Source: Streptomyces sp. YIM 121038 (GTDB lineage: Bacteria; Actinomycetota; Actinomycetes; Streptomycetales; Streptomycetaceae). Taken from it: 64,000 nt of DNA. Made by a program: the position numbers and the translations under genes. Below are positions 39,803 to 48,177 of this stretch, piece by piece. The stretch spans positions 1,178,001 through 1,242,000 of the forward strand of contig NZ_CP030771.1 in the NCBI RefSeq assembly GCF_006088715.1. Reading direction: 5' to 3'. The first letter of the stretch is position 1. Each line of letters starts with the position of its first letter. Under the pieces are notes generated by a model. The model did not search any database. It saw only the letters and a program-made list of their open reading frames with translations, and was not told the DNA's origin.

Positions 39803-40687
39803 ATGGTTCAGGACGGCGTCGGAGGCGGTGTCGTCGGCGTGGTCGGCGCCGGGACGATGGGCGTCGGCATCGCGCAGTGCCTCGCCGAGGCCGGGCACCG
39901 CGTGGTGGCCGTCGACCCCGAGGAGGCCGCCCTCGCTTCGGCCCCGGCCCGGCTCCGCGACGGCGTCCGGCTGGCCAGGATGGTCCGCGGGGCGACCGCG
40001 GCGGTCCCGCCGGACCAGGCCCTCGCGGCGGTCACCTGGACCGCGCGCCTGGAGGACCTGGCCGAGGCGTGGTTCGTGCTCGACTGCGCGCCGGAGCGCA
40101 TACCCCTGAAGGAGAAGCTGTTCCGCGACCTCGACGAGGTGTGCCCGCCCGGGGCGGTCCTCGCCACGGGGACCTCGGCCATCCCGGTCGAGCGGCTCGC
40201 CGCGCGCACGGGGCGGCCGGACCGGGTGCTCGGCCTGCACTTCATGAACCCGGCGCCGATGAAGGAGGCCGTGGAGGTGGTCCGCGGCCCGCGGACGTCC
40301 GACGAGACCCTGGACACGGCCCTCGCCCTGCTCGCGGGCATCGGCAAGAAGGGCATCGTGGTCGCCGACGGCCCCGGGTTCGTCTCCAACCGGGTCCTCA
40401 TGCTCACCATCAACGAGGCCGCCACCGTGGTGCGGCAGGGCACCGCGGACCCGGCCACCGTCGACCGGATCTTCGAGGAGTGCTTCGGGCACACCATGGG
40501 GCCGCTGGCCACCGGCGACCTGATCGGCCTGGACACCATCGTGGACACGCTGTACGTCCTGCTCGAATGCACCGGCGACCAGCGCTTCCAGCCCTGCGAG
40601 GGGCTGGAAGCGCTGGTCGCCGACGGTCATCTGGGCCGCAAGAGCGGCCGGGGATTCCACCGCTATCCGGCCCGCGCGCCGAGGTGA
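39803..40687 (+). CDS. 3-hydroxyacyl-CoA dehydrogenase family, extender-unit oxidation (FkbK-type)
   Basis: The 294-residue NAD-dependent enzyme starts with the Rossmann motif G-V-V-G-A-G-T-M-G-V-G-I-A-Q and has the H-F-M-N-P-A-P-M segment with the family's His, followed by D-G-P-G-F-V-S-N-R. In hydroxymalonyl/methoxymalonyl cassettes this enzyme oxidises the hydroxyl end of the ACP-bound C3 unit. The ATG at 39803 has a GAGGAGG site 5 bases upstream and matches the usual family start; a second ATG at 39758 overlaps the FkbH-like stop and would add 15 residues. It is the last gene of the operon, convergent with the subtilisin-like protease 40 bases on. No O-methyltransferase follows. Confidence 0.9.
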   Translation: MVQDGVGGGVVGVVGAGTMGVGIAQCLAEAGHRVVAVDPEEAALASAPARLRDGVRLARMVRGATAAVPPDQALAAVTWTARLEDLAEAWFVLDCAPERIPLKEKLFRDLDEVCPPGAVLATGTSAIPVERLAARTGRPDRVLGLHFMNPAPMKEAVEVVRGPRTSDETLDTALALLAGIGKKGIVVADGPGFVSNRVLMLTINEAATVVRQGTADPATVDRIFEECFGHTMGPLATGDLIGLDTIVDTLYVLLECTGDQRFQPCEGLEALVADGHLGRKSGRGFHRYPARAPR

Positions 40688-40727
40688 CCCCCCGGCGCGC
40701 GGCGCCCTGGTGCGGTGCGGGCCCGCC

Positions 40728-43700
40728 CTAGGGGGCGAGCCGGTAGGCGTTGCTGATCGTCTCGGTCATGGTGTTGCCCGAGGTGTCCTTGAGGTACACC
40801 CGGTACGACACGGCCTTGGCCGTCGCCGGGTGCCGCACGCTCGCCGTGCGCGCGCCCGCGGCGTCGGTCGTGACGGGGGCGGTCTTCCAGGTCCTGCCGC
40901 CGTCGTAGGAGACCTTGACGGTCAGCTCGGCGACCTTGCCCCGGCCCGCGGCGGCCCCGGCCACCTTCAGCGGCACGGTCAGCGTGCCGCCCGCGGGGGC
41001 GGTGCCGTTCAGCGCCAGCTTCGGGGCGAGGCGGACGGTGGAGAGGGGCAGGTCGGTGGGCGGCTCGTCGGGCGTCTTCGCCGAGGTGAACGTCCAGGCG
41101 ACGGCCACCTTCGTGCTCGTCGTGGCGTCCTTGGCCGGGCGGCTCGCCTCCATGGTCAGGCGGTACGGGGCGGAGGCGGCGGGGAGTTCGGCGTTCACCG
41201 CGCCGGGCGCGCCCTTCGCGATCAGGCGGCCGCCGGACTCCAGGCGGGTGGAGCCGCCGCTCACGGGAGAGGTGCCCGAGTGGCCCGCGCCGTCGCTGAA
41301 CAGCTGGACGTAGGCGTCCATGGAGTTGCCCGCCCGGCGCGCGCCCTGGCTGCTGTCCGCCTTCAGGTCGGGGCCGACCACGCCGGTGTTGAAGTTCAGC
41401 GTGTAGCGCTTGCCCGCCTTGTACGCGACCGGGTCCGTGCCGTAGCTGATGCTCGGCTCACCCGTGTCGTCGAGCTGCTCCATGGACCAGCTCCAGCGCA
41501 GGCCCTTGGTGGTGACGTAGCTCGTGCCGGAGGCCGGGAGGTTCAGCTTGGTCGGCGACAGGAGGTTCGGGCCGTAGCCGTTCGTGCCGATGGGCAGGGC
41601 GGCGAGGGTGCCCTTGCGCCGGGCGGCGGAGGAGCCCGCGCCGATCTTCATCTCGGCGAGTTCGGCCTTGGTGGTGGCGTGCTTGAGGCCGGTGAACCAG
41701 GTGCCGGTGCGGCCGAAGGCGAGCCGGTAGTCGACCTTCTTCGTCGCGCCCGGGACCTTCCAGAGGCCGCTGTACTGGGCGTGGAAGGTGGGCGACTCCG
41801 GGCCGAGCCCGGCGGTGCGGACGGCCGTGGCGTCGGTGAGGCTCCAGCTGCCGGAGATGCCGGTCGCCTGGTCCTCGTAGCTGATGTGCGCCTCCGCCAG
41901 GCGCGCGGTCCTGTCCGGGGTGGTGACGGCGAACGGCTTGGCCTTGCGGGCGTCCAGCGTGATCGACTTCTTGGCGCCCACCGTCAGCTTCGGCTGGACG
42001 AAGACCGTGAGCCGCCCGCTCGGGTCGTAGACGGAGCTCTCCAGCGCGTAGGTGCCCTTGGGCACCCGCAGCGTGGCCTCGCCGTCGCGGTAGGGCACCT
42101 GGAGCTTCTTCTGCGTGGCGGGGTCGGTGAGCGTGGTGACGTAGGTGGACGCGCTCTCGCCGCCGGCGTCGAGGTGCCGGAACGTGACGTCGTACGACTC
42201 GACTTCGCGCTCGACGACCAGGCCGGTGCGCACGGACTGGCCGTCACCGGCGGCCAGCAGGCTGCCGCCGTAGGTGCCGTCGGCGGTGCCGAGCTTCGTG
42301 TTGACGGTGACCGTGGTCTTCGCGGTGCCGCCCGCCGGAACGGTGAGCTCGGTGTCCGCCGCGGTGAACAGGGCGGCCGGTCCTGGGCGGCCCGCCGGGT
42401 CCACGCTGGTGGTGGACAGCTTGAGGGTGACGGGCTTGGTGCCGTAGTTGCGGTAGGTGACGGTCTTGGCGACCGGCTTGTCGTCGGTGTGCGGCCACGC
42501 CTGCGTGCCGAAGGCGAGCGTGCCGGGCTGGGAGACCACGGAGGCGGTGATGGCGCGGGTCAGGTCCACCCGGCCCGCCCCCTGCTGGTACGGGTTGAGC
42601 TTGGGGTTGGGCTTGGCGGAGCCGGTGAGCGCGGCCTTGAGCTGCGGTCCGGTCCACGTGGGGTGCTGCTGGAGGAGCAGGGCGGCCGACCCGGAGACGT
42701 GCGGGGCCGCCATCGAGGTGCCGGACATGGCGACGTAGCCGTTGCCCTCGGTCCCGGCGGGACCGTCGGTGGAGGCGGCGGCGGTGATCTCGACGCCGGG
42801 GGCGGAGACGTCCGGCTTGGCGACGCCGTCGGCCGAGGGGCCGTGGCTGGAGTCCTCCGCGATCCGGCCCTGCTTGTCGACCGAGCCGACCGTGAGGGCC
42901 GCGGGGGCGCTGCCGGGGGTGGTCAACGTGCCCGCGCCGGGGCCCTCGTTGCCCGCCGACGCGACGAACAGGGCCTTGCCGGAGAGCCGGGCGACGGCCT
43001 CCTCCATCGGGTCGGTGCCCTGGGTGTCGAGGCTGCCGAGGCTCATGTTGACGATCTTGGCGCCGTTGTCGACGGCCCACTGCATGCCCGCGATGATGTC
43101 GGAGTCGTAGCCCCCGCCCACCTCCTCGGAGATGACCTTGCCGTCCAGGATCCGCACGCCGGGGGCCACGCCCTTGTACTTGCCGCCCGACTTGGCGCCG
43201 GAGCCCGCGACGGTCGAGGCGACGTGCGTGCCGTGGCCCATGCGGTCCTTGGCGTCGGGTGCCGTGGTGAAGTTCTTCTCGATGACCTCGACGCCCTTGA
43301 GGTCCGGGTGCGTCTGGTCGACCCCGGTGTCCAGGACGGCGACCTTCACGCCCTTGCCGGTGTATCCGGCCTGCCACATGGTGGGGGCGCCGATCAGCGG
43401 CACGCTCTTGTCGAGCGCGGGGCGGACCTTGGCGTCCAGCCAGACGTGGGCGACGGCCGGAACGGCGGTGGTGCGGACGTTCGCACGGCCGCCCGTGCCG
43501 CGGGTGAGCGCCGACCACAGGTCCGCCGTGTCGGACTTGGGCGTGCTGAACGCCTCGCCGCCGAGGGTGGGGAGCTCGCGGCGGTCATGGGCGCGGCCCT
43601 TGAACGTGTCGGCGGCCCGGAAGCTGTTGGCCTTGCCCGGCCGGTAGCCGACGATCAGCGGCAGCGACGGGCTGCGCGCGTCGTCGTACCGGTCCTTGAC

Positions 43701-44063
43701 GAGCTGTGTGACGTCGAAGAGCCGCCGGTCGAGCCGGCCCGCGGTGATCAGCTCCTGGGCGTCCTGCGGCACGGCGAACACGTGCCCCGCCTCGCGCCGC
43801 ACCGAGATCGTGACCTCTTCGCGGCCCTTGCCGCGGATGAGGCGGACGACCTCGCCGCCGCCCCTGGCGACGACCACCCGGTCGCCGGTGATCAGCGTGA
43901 CCGTCGCCGTCTTCCCGGCCCGGTCCCCCCGACCGCTCTTGGCGGCCGCGGCCGCGGCGCCGTCCCGCGGTGTCCCGGTGTCGGCTGCCGCCGCCCCCGT
44001 GAGCAGTGCTCCGGACAGTACGGCGGCCATCGCCGCCGCCCCCACCCTCGATATGCCTGTCAC
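40728..44063 (-). CDS. Secreted subtilisin-like serine protease (S8 family)
   Basis: A 1111-residue precursor. A signal peptide (R-V-G-A-A-A-M-A-A-V-L-S-G-A-L-L-T-G-A-A-A-A) is followed by a pro-region with T-V-T-L-I-T-G-D-R-V-V-V, typical of large Streptomyces S8 enzymes. The catalytic triad is Asp245 in V-L-D-T-G-V-D, His280 in G-H-G-T-H-V-A-S and Ser450 in G-T-S-M-A-A-P-H. After about residue 520 come several beta-sandwich segments ending in a fibronectin-like domain (S-Y-D-G-G-R-T-W). It should degrade protein outside the cell. The GTG start at 44063 is chosen for GGACAGG upstream and for the signal peptide directly after. It stands alone between the biosynthetic operon and a LysR gene. 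Confidence 0.9.
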   Translation of the reverse strand: MTGISRVGAAAMAAVLSGALLTGAAAADTGTPRDGAAAAAAKSGRGDRAGKTATVTLITGDRVVVARGGGEVVRLIRGKGREEVTISVRREAGHVFAVPQDAQELITAGRLDRRLFDVTQLVKDRYDDARSPSLPLIVGYRPGKANSFRAADTFKGRAHDRRELPTLGGEAFSTPKSDTADLWSALTRGTGGRANVRTTAVPAVAHVWLDAKVRPALDKSVPLIGAPTMWQAGYTGKGVKVAVLDTGVDQTHPDLKGVEVIEKNFTTAPDAKDRMGHGTHVASTVAGSGAKSGGKYKGVAPGVRILDGKVISEEVGGGYDSDIIAGMQWAVDNGAKIVNMSLGSLDTQGTDPMEEAVARLSGKALFVASAGNEGPGAGTLTTPGSAPAALTVGSVDKQGRIAEDSSHGPSADGVAKPDVSAPGVEITAAASTDGPAGTEGNGYVAMSGTSMAAPHVSGSAALLLQQHPTWTGPQLKAALTGSAKPNPKLNPYQQGAGRVDLTRAITASVVSQPGTLAFGTQAWPHTDDKPVAKTVTYRNYGTKPVTLKLSTTSVDPAGRPGPAALFTAADTELTVPAGGTAKTTVTVNTKLGTADGTYGGSLLAAGDGQSVRTGLVVEREVESYDVTFRHLDAGGESASTYVTTLTDPATQKKLQVPYRDGEATLRVPKGTYALESSVYDPSGRLTVFVQPKLTVGAKKSITLDARKAKPFAVTTPDRTARLAEAHISYEDQATGISGSWSLTDATAVRTAGLGPESPTFHAQYSGLWKVPGATKKVDYRLAFGRTGTWFTGLKHATTKAELAEMKIGAGSSAARRKGTLAALPIGTNGYGPNLLSPTKLNLPASGTSYVTTKGLRWSWSMEQLDDTGEPSISYGTDPVAYKAGKRYTLNFNTGVVGPDLKADSSQGARRAGNSMDAYVQLFSDGAGHSGTSPVSGGSTRLESGGRLIAKGAPGAVNAELPAASAPYRLTMEASRPAKDATTSTKVAVAWTFTSAKTPDEPPTDLPLSTVRLAPKLALNGTAPAGGTLTVPLKVAGAAAGRGKVAELTVKVSYDGGRTWKTAPVTTDAAGARTASVRHPATAKAVSYRVYLKDTSGNTMTETISNAYRLAP

Positions 44064-44185
44064 CCGAATTGCCTGTCCCTTGAACGTGCCGATGCGCCCC
44101 CCGTGAGACGCGATCTTGGCACGGGCGGTTCTCAGGAGACGATTCCGGCCGGGCGGCCCCGTCCGTACCGCCTCCACCAGGGACG

Positions 44186-45037
44186 TCAATACCGGTATGA
44201 ATCCACCGCAATCCGGACGAACGAGCGGATCAGTGGGTTGGTGTCCCCCTCGTTCCAGGCCACCAGGACGCGGCTGGGCTCCATGTCGGCCAGCGGCACC
44301 ACGGTGAGGCCCCGGCCCGGCTCGTGACCCAGGGGCGTCATGCCGACCGTGCCGTTCCACAGGACGGCCTGCCGGCACTCCTGGACGGCGCGCACCACCG
44401 GGCCCTCGCGCGGTTCGCCGCCGCTCCAGTACGTCTGCCAGACGCCGTCGGTGCCCTGCGGGAAGAGGAACCAGCGGCGGTCGGCCAGATCGGCCAGGCG
44501 CAGGCGGTCGCCGCGGGCCAGCGGGTCGTCGGCGCGCAGCAGCGCGCCCACCGGGTCGGCCCGCAGCTCCCGGGTGCTCAGGCCCGTCTCGTCGAACGGC
44601 CCGCGGGTCAGGGCGACGTCGACGAGCCCGGCGTGGAGCCCGCAGGTGGGATCGGTCAGGTCGGTCTCGCGGACGCGGACCTCGACGTGCGGGTGGCGCC
44701 CGCGGAAGGCCTCGGCCAGGCGGGCCGCGTCCGGGTCGGCGCTGTCGCCCAGGATGCCGACGGTGAGGGTCGCGGCACCGGCCGCCGCGGCCACCCGGGC
44801 GTGCACCTGCTCGGCCCGCTCCAGCAGGGCGCGCGCCTCGTCGAGGAGCACCGAGCCCGCGCCGGTGAGCCGGACACCGGCGGACGACCGCACGAACAGG
44901 GCGGCGCCGAACCCGGTCTCCAGCTGTTTGATCGCCCGGCTCAGCGGCGGCTGGCTCATGTGCAGCCGGGCGGCGGCCCGCCCGAAGTGCAACTCCTCGG
45001 CGACCGCCACGAAATAGCGCAGCGTGCGCAGCTCCAT
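44186..45037 (-). CDS. LysR family transcriptional regulator
   Basis: The 283-residue protein has the N-terminal LysR helix-turn-helix (M-E-L-R-T-L-R-Y-F-V-A-V-A-E-E-L-H-F-G-R-A-A-A-R-L-H-M-S-Q-P, then L-S-R-A-I-K-Q-L-E) and a periplasmic-binding-like effector domain from about residue 90. The ATG at 45037 is the standard LysR start; the open frame further upstream is not family-like. It is divergent from the cupin-DoxX pair across an 80-base gap containing a perfect palindrome of LysR type, so it very likely controls that pair and itself. Effector unknown. Confidence 0.88.
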   Translation of the reverse strand: MELRTLRYFVAVAEELHFGRAAARLHMSQPPLSRAIKQLETGFGAALFVRSSAGVRLTGAGSVLLDEARALLERAEQVHARVAAAAGAATLTVGILGDSADPDAARLAEAFRGRHPHVEVRVRETDLTDPTCGLHAGLVDVALTRGPFDETGLSTRELRADPVGALLRADDPLARGDRLRLADLADRRWFLFPQGTDGVWQTYWSGGEPREGPVVRAVQECRQAVLWNGTVGMTPLGHEPGRGLTVVPLADMEPSRVLVAWNEGDTNPLIRSFVRIAVDSYRY

Positions 45038-45045
45038 GACAGCAC

Positions 45046-45062
45046 GATACCCGTGGGGTATC
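45046..45062. promoter_or_regulatory. LysR-type operator GATACCC-GTG-GGGTATC
   Basis: A perfect 7-bp inverted repeat with a 3-base centre lies 9 bases from the LysR start and 56 bases from the cupin start. It contains T-N11-A, the core of LysR binding sites. It is by far the most regular palindrome in this gap. Confidence 0.65.
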
Positions 45063-45117
45063 GAGGGCACGGAAGGGGTCTTGGACACCCCGGGCGCACC
45101 GGCGGTGGAATCGACGC

Positions 45118-45633
45118 ATGACAGAGACACCGAAGACCGCTGCCACACCCGACACCGGTACGCCGGACGCCGACCCCGCCGTGACCGTGGTCGGTCCGGG
45201 CGAGGGCGAGGTCATCGTCCTGGGCACCACGCGCATGCGCGTCCTGGAGGACGGCGCCGCCACCGGGAACCGCCTGGGCTGCACCGAGTCCGTCCTCGCA
45301 CCGCACACGCCCGGACCGCCGCAGCACCGCCACGCCCGGCACGACGAGGGCTTCTACGTCCTCTCCGGCTCGGTGCGCTTCACGGTCGGCAGGCAGGACC
45401 ACGACGTGCCCGCGGGCGCGTTCGTGACGGTCCCGCCCGGGGCCCCGCACACCTTCGCCAACGTGACCGGCGAACCGGCCGTCATGCTCAGCGTGTTCAC
45501 GCCGTCCCTGTACGTGCAGTACTTCCGGGACCTCCAGGCGGCGGCCGCCGAGGGCCGGAGCCTGACCCCGCAGGAGCACCTGCGGACGATGAGCCGCTAC
45601 GCCACCGAACCGGCCACCGACGTCGCCCCGTGA
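45118..45633 (+). CDS. Cupin domain protein
   Basis: The 171-residue protein has a single cupin barrel with P-Q-H-R-H-A-R-H-D-E-G-F-Y (motif 1 His and Glu ligands, about residues 69-81) and P-P-G-A-P-H-T-F-A-N (motif 2 His). The short flanks give no specific family. Cupins of this size bind a metal and may be small dioxygenases or isomerases. It is divergent from the LysR regulator and overlaps the following DoxX gene by four bases (GTGA), so the two probably work together, perhaps in detoxifying a quinone-like or aldehyde compound; this last point is only a guess from context. Confidence 0.82.
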   Translation: MTETPKTAATPDTGTPDADPAVTVVGPGEGEVIVLGTTRMRVLEDGAATGNRLGCTESVLAPHTPGPPQHRHARHDEGFYVLSGSVRFTVGRQDHDVPAGAFVTVPPGAPHTFANVTGEPAVMLSVFTPSLYVQYFRDLQAAAAEGRSLTPQEHLRTMSRYATEPATDVAP

Positions 45634-45992
45634 ACGTCGCCTACGGAGTCATCGCCGCTCTGCTCGCCCTCTTCTACCTCTACGGCGGCGGGTTGAAGGC
45701 GGTCCGCAGCCGCGAGCGGCTCCTGCCGATGATGGCCTGGGTGGACGACACCCCGATGCCGGTGGTCAGGAGCCTCGGGGCCGTGGAGGTGCTGGGCGCG
45801 CTGGGGCTCGTCCTCCCGCCGCTGACCGGGATCGCGCCCTGGCTCGGCTCTGCCGCGGCCGTCGGGTTCGTGGCCCTGCAGCTCGCCGCGATCAGGGTGC
45901 ACCTGCGCCGCGGCGACCGCGCGGTCGCCCTCAACGTCACGCTGCTGCTCGCCGCGGCCGCCACCGCCGGGCTCTCGACGGCGTGGTGGTGA
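45630..45992 (+). CDS. DoxX-like membrane protein
   Basis: The 120-residue protein has four hydrophobic segments (about residues 3-22, 46-68, 72-88, 98-116) and the early G-G-G-L-K-A motif of small DoxX-like proteins of four transmembrane helices. The GTG start overlaps the cupin stop. DoxX-like proteins are membrane partners of oxidoreductases, but few have proven roles. Its transcription should follow the LysR-controlled cupin promoter. Confidence 0.8.
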   Translation: MNVAYGVIAALLALFYLYGGGLKAVRSRERLLPMMAWVDDTPMPVVRSLGAVEVLGALGLVLPPLTGIAPWLGSAAAVGFVALQLAAIRVHLRRGDRAVALNVTLLLAAAATAGLSTAWW

Positions 45993-46010
45993 CGTCGGCG
46001 CGCCCCCGGG

Positions 46011-48017
46011 TCACGGTGTCGAGCACAGGTCGCCGCGCAGGTCCGTGCTGCCGACCTCGCCGTTCAGGATGTGCAGGGAGAACTGGAGGTCGCGCAGGCC
46101 GCCCAGGGAGCCGAGGTCCCGGGCCATGTGCCCTTCGAGGGCGCGCAGATGGGAGCGGACGGTGAATTCGGAGAGGCCGAGGGCGCGGGCGGTGGGTTCG
46201 ATGTGGGCGTCGTGCGCGAGCCAGACCGTCGCGGTGGCGAGCAGGTTCCTGCGGTCGCCGCGCGCGCCGCACAGCAGGTTGTCCGCCCAGGCCCTGGCTT
46301 CGGGCGAGGCGAGGAGCGACTCCAGGGTGGGCGTCGCGCCGCCGACCAGGGTGAGGGAGCGCTCGGGCCGGTGCCGGTCGGCGAGCAGGTCGAGGGCGAG
46401 CCCGACGGTGGCCCGGTCCCGCACGGTCGCGAAGTCCATGTCCAGGAGCTCGGCCGCCTTGGCCACGCGGCGCCTGACGGTGTTGCGGTGCACGCGCAGC
46501 CGCCGGGCCGCCACCGCGTAGGGGAAGGCGAGGGCGGTGGGCAGGGTGTCCCGCATCTGCTCCCCCTGCGCGTCCGGCCCGAGGAGCGGGTCGAGGAGCC
46601 CGCGGGCCCAGCGCCGCGCCGCGTCCCGTGGCAACACGCTGACCAGGTCGGTGCTCTGCGCGGACAGCGCCACCGCGTCGGGGCGGCGCAGCGCGAACCG
46701 CTGTGCGGTGATCGCCTCCTGGAGGGCGTCGGCGAGCATCACCATCGGGTGCGTGCCGCTGCCGCCCAGCGAGGCGTCGGCGCCCAGCTCGGCGACGAGC
46801 CGGGTGAGCGCGGTGGCCACCGCGTCACCGGTGCGGCGCGGCCGGATCGGCTCGACGACCAGGATCCGGCGGTCCTCGCGCGGATCGGCGACGACCAGGG
46901 CCCGGCCCGCCGTTCCCGCCTCGCAGCGGAGCAGGACGGCGTCGCGCCGGTCCTGGGGGGTCTCGACGACGAAGACGCGGACGGCGTCCGGGGTGAGCAG
47001 TCCCGGCGCCTGGGTGGCCATGACCCGGCGCGCCTTGTCGACCTCGGCGTCCAGGAGCAGTTCCACGGCCGCCATCCGGGCCGCGTGCGCGGCGTCGGCG
47101 GCGGCGCGGTGCTCGCGGCGCGCCTGGTCGAGCAGGCCGAGCAGGCGCGCGGCGTGCCGCATGAGCCGGAGGTCGGCGTCGTCGAAGGGGGGCGAGCGAC
47201 GGGCGACGGCCAGCACCGTGTTCCCGGCGTCCGCCGCGGAGACGGCGCCGACCGCGGCGAGGTCTCCGGCCGTGGCGCCCCGGCCGCCCCAGGCGTCGTC
47301 GGCGGGGGCGGGGGGCTGTGCGTCGCCCGCCGACGAGAGGGGGATGAGCCGGGTGTGCGGACCCTGTGACCGGTCGTGCGCGAGGCCTTCGCGGTGGCCG
47401 CGCAGGAACGCCTCCGCCAGGGCCTCGGCCGCGGTCTCGGGCGACGCGGCGAGGACGCTGCCGGGCTCGCTGACGAGGACCTGCGCCCGCAGGGCCCGCG
47501 CCAGCCAGTCCGCGATGCGCTGCATGGCCTCGGGGTCGGCGGCCCGGGTGGGCAGCTGCTGGACGAGGGTGGTGAGCTGACCGGCGCGGGCCTCGGCCTC
47601 GGCGAGCCGTCGCTCGGTGAGGTCGCGGCCCGCCCTGACCCACTGGCGCGGCGGCGCGGTGGTGGTGAGCAGGGGGACGCCGAGTGCGGCGGACACCTCC
47701 CGCACCGCCAGGGAGAACGGCTGGTGGGCGCCGGACAGGACGCTCACCGCGAGGCCCGCGCACCCGTCGAGGGCCAGCTGTTCCAGGAGCGTCTCCAGGG
47801 CGACTTCCGCGCGCCCCCGCAGCCGGAACGGCATCTCGGTGAGCAGGACGAGGGAGCCGGGTTCGAGGCGGCGCTGCGGCTCGCCCTCCAAGAGCTGGGG
47901 CAGGGTCAGGGTCGCCAGTCCGGCGACCCTGACCGCCTCGTGCGGTGTGGCGGCGACGCCTCCGGCGAAGGCAAGCTCGAGTTCGACCCTGCCGACCAGT
48001 GCGCCCAGCGTCAGCAC
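46011..48017 (-). CDS. PucR-family helix-turn-helix regulator
   Basis: A 668-residue cytoplasmic regulator. The N-terminal part (about 1-140) is the PucR purine-catabolism-like domain (L-T-L-G-A-L-V-G, then L-L-T-E-M-P-F-R-L-R). A middle GAF-like part follows, and the C-terminus has a PucR-type HTH with A-R-R-L-R-V-H-R-N-T-V-R-R-R-V-A-K-A at about 505-525. A second HTH-like motif, A-R-A-L-G-L-S-E-F-T-V-R-S-H-L-R-A-L-E, lies near 620, so DNA binding may be bipartite. GTG at 48017 follows GGGGGAGAT. The gene is divergent from the Scr1-type regulator gene set at 48178. Such proteins often respond to nitrogen compounds, but the ligand here is unknown. Confidence 0.82.
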   Translation of the reverse strand: MLTLGALVGRVELELAFAGGVAATPHEAVRVAGLATLTLPQLLEGEPQRRLEPGSLVLLTEMPFRLRGRAEVALETLLEQLALDGCAGLAVSVLSGAHQPFSLAVREVSAALGVPLLTTTAPPRQWVRAGRDLTERRLAEAEARAGQLTTLVQQLPTRAADPEAMQRIADWLARALRAQVLVSEPGSVLAASPETAAEALAEAFLRGHREGLAHDRSQGPHTRLIPLSSAGDAQPPAPADDAWGGRGATAGDLAAVGAVSAADAGNTVLAVARRSPPFDDADLRLMRHAARLLGLLDQARREHRAAADAAHAARMAAVELLLDAEVDKARRVMATQAPGLLTPDAVRVFVVETPQDRRDAVLLRCEAGTAGRALVVADPREDRRILVVEPIRPRRTGDAVATALTRLVAELGADASLGGSGTHPMVMLADALQEAITAQRFALRRPDAVALSAQSTDLVSVLPRDAARRWARGLLDPLLGPDAQGEQMRDTLPTALAFPYAVAARRLRVHRNTVRRRVAKAAELLDMDFATVRDRATVGLALDLLADRHRPERSLTLVGGATPTLESLLASPEARAWADNLLCGARGDRRNLLATATVWLAHDAHIEPTARALGLSEFTVRSHLRALEGHMARDLGSLGGLRDLQFSLHILNGEVGSTDLRGDLCSTP

Positions 48018-48177
48018 GTCATCTCCCCCGTATTCCCCCGTGCGTACGACGTGTTGTCCGCCCCGGTTGTCCCGGCCGCTTCACCACAGCGCCTACTCAA
48101 CGGGTTGCGTCCAGGGATTGCAAGCGACAAGGTGTGCACTGCCCACAAGTTGCGGAGACTGTCGGAAGGAGGGGCGC

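Noticed and set aside
40710..44327. Plus-strand open frame of 1205 codons opposite the subtilisin-like protease
   Set aside because: The minus strand has signal peptide and complete catalytic triad; the plus frame is low-complexity.
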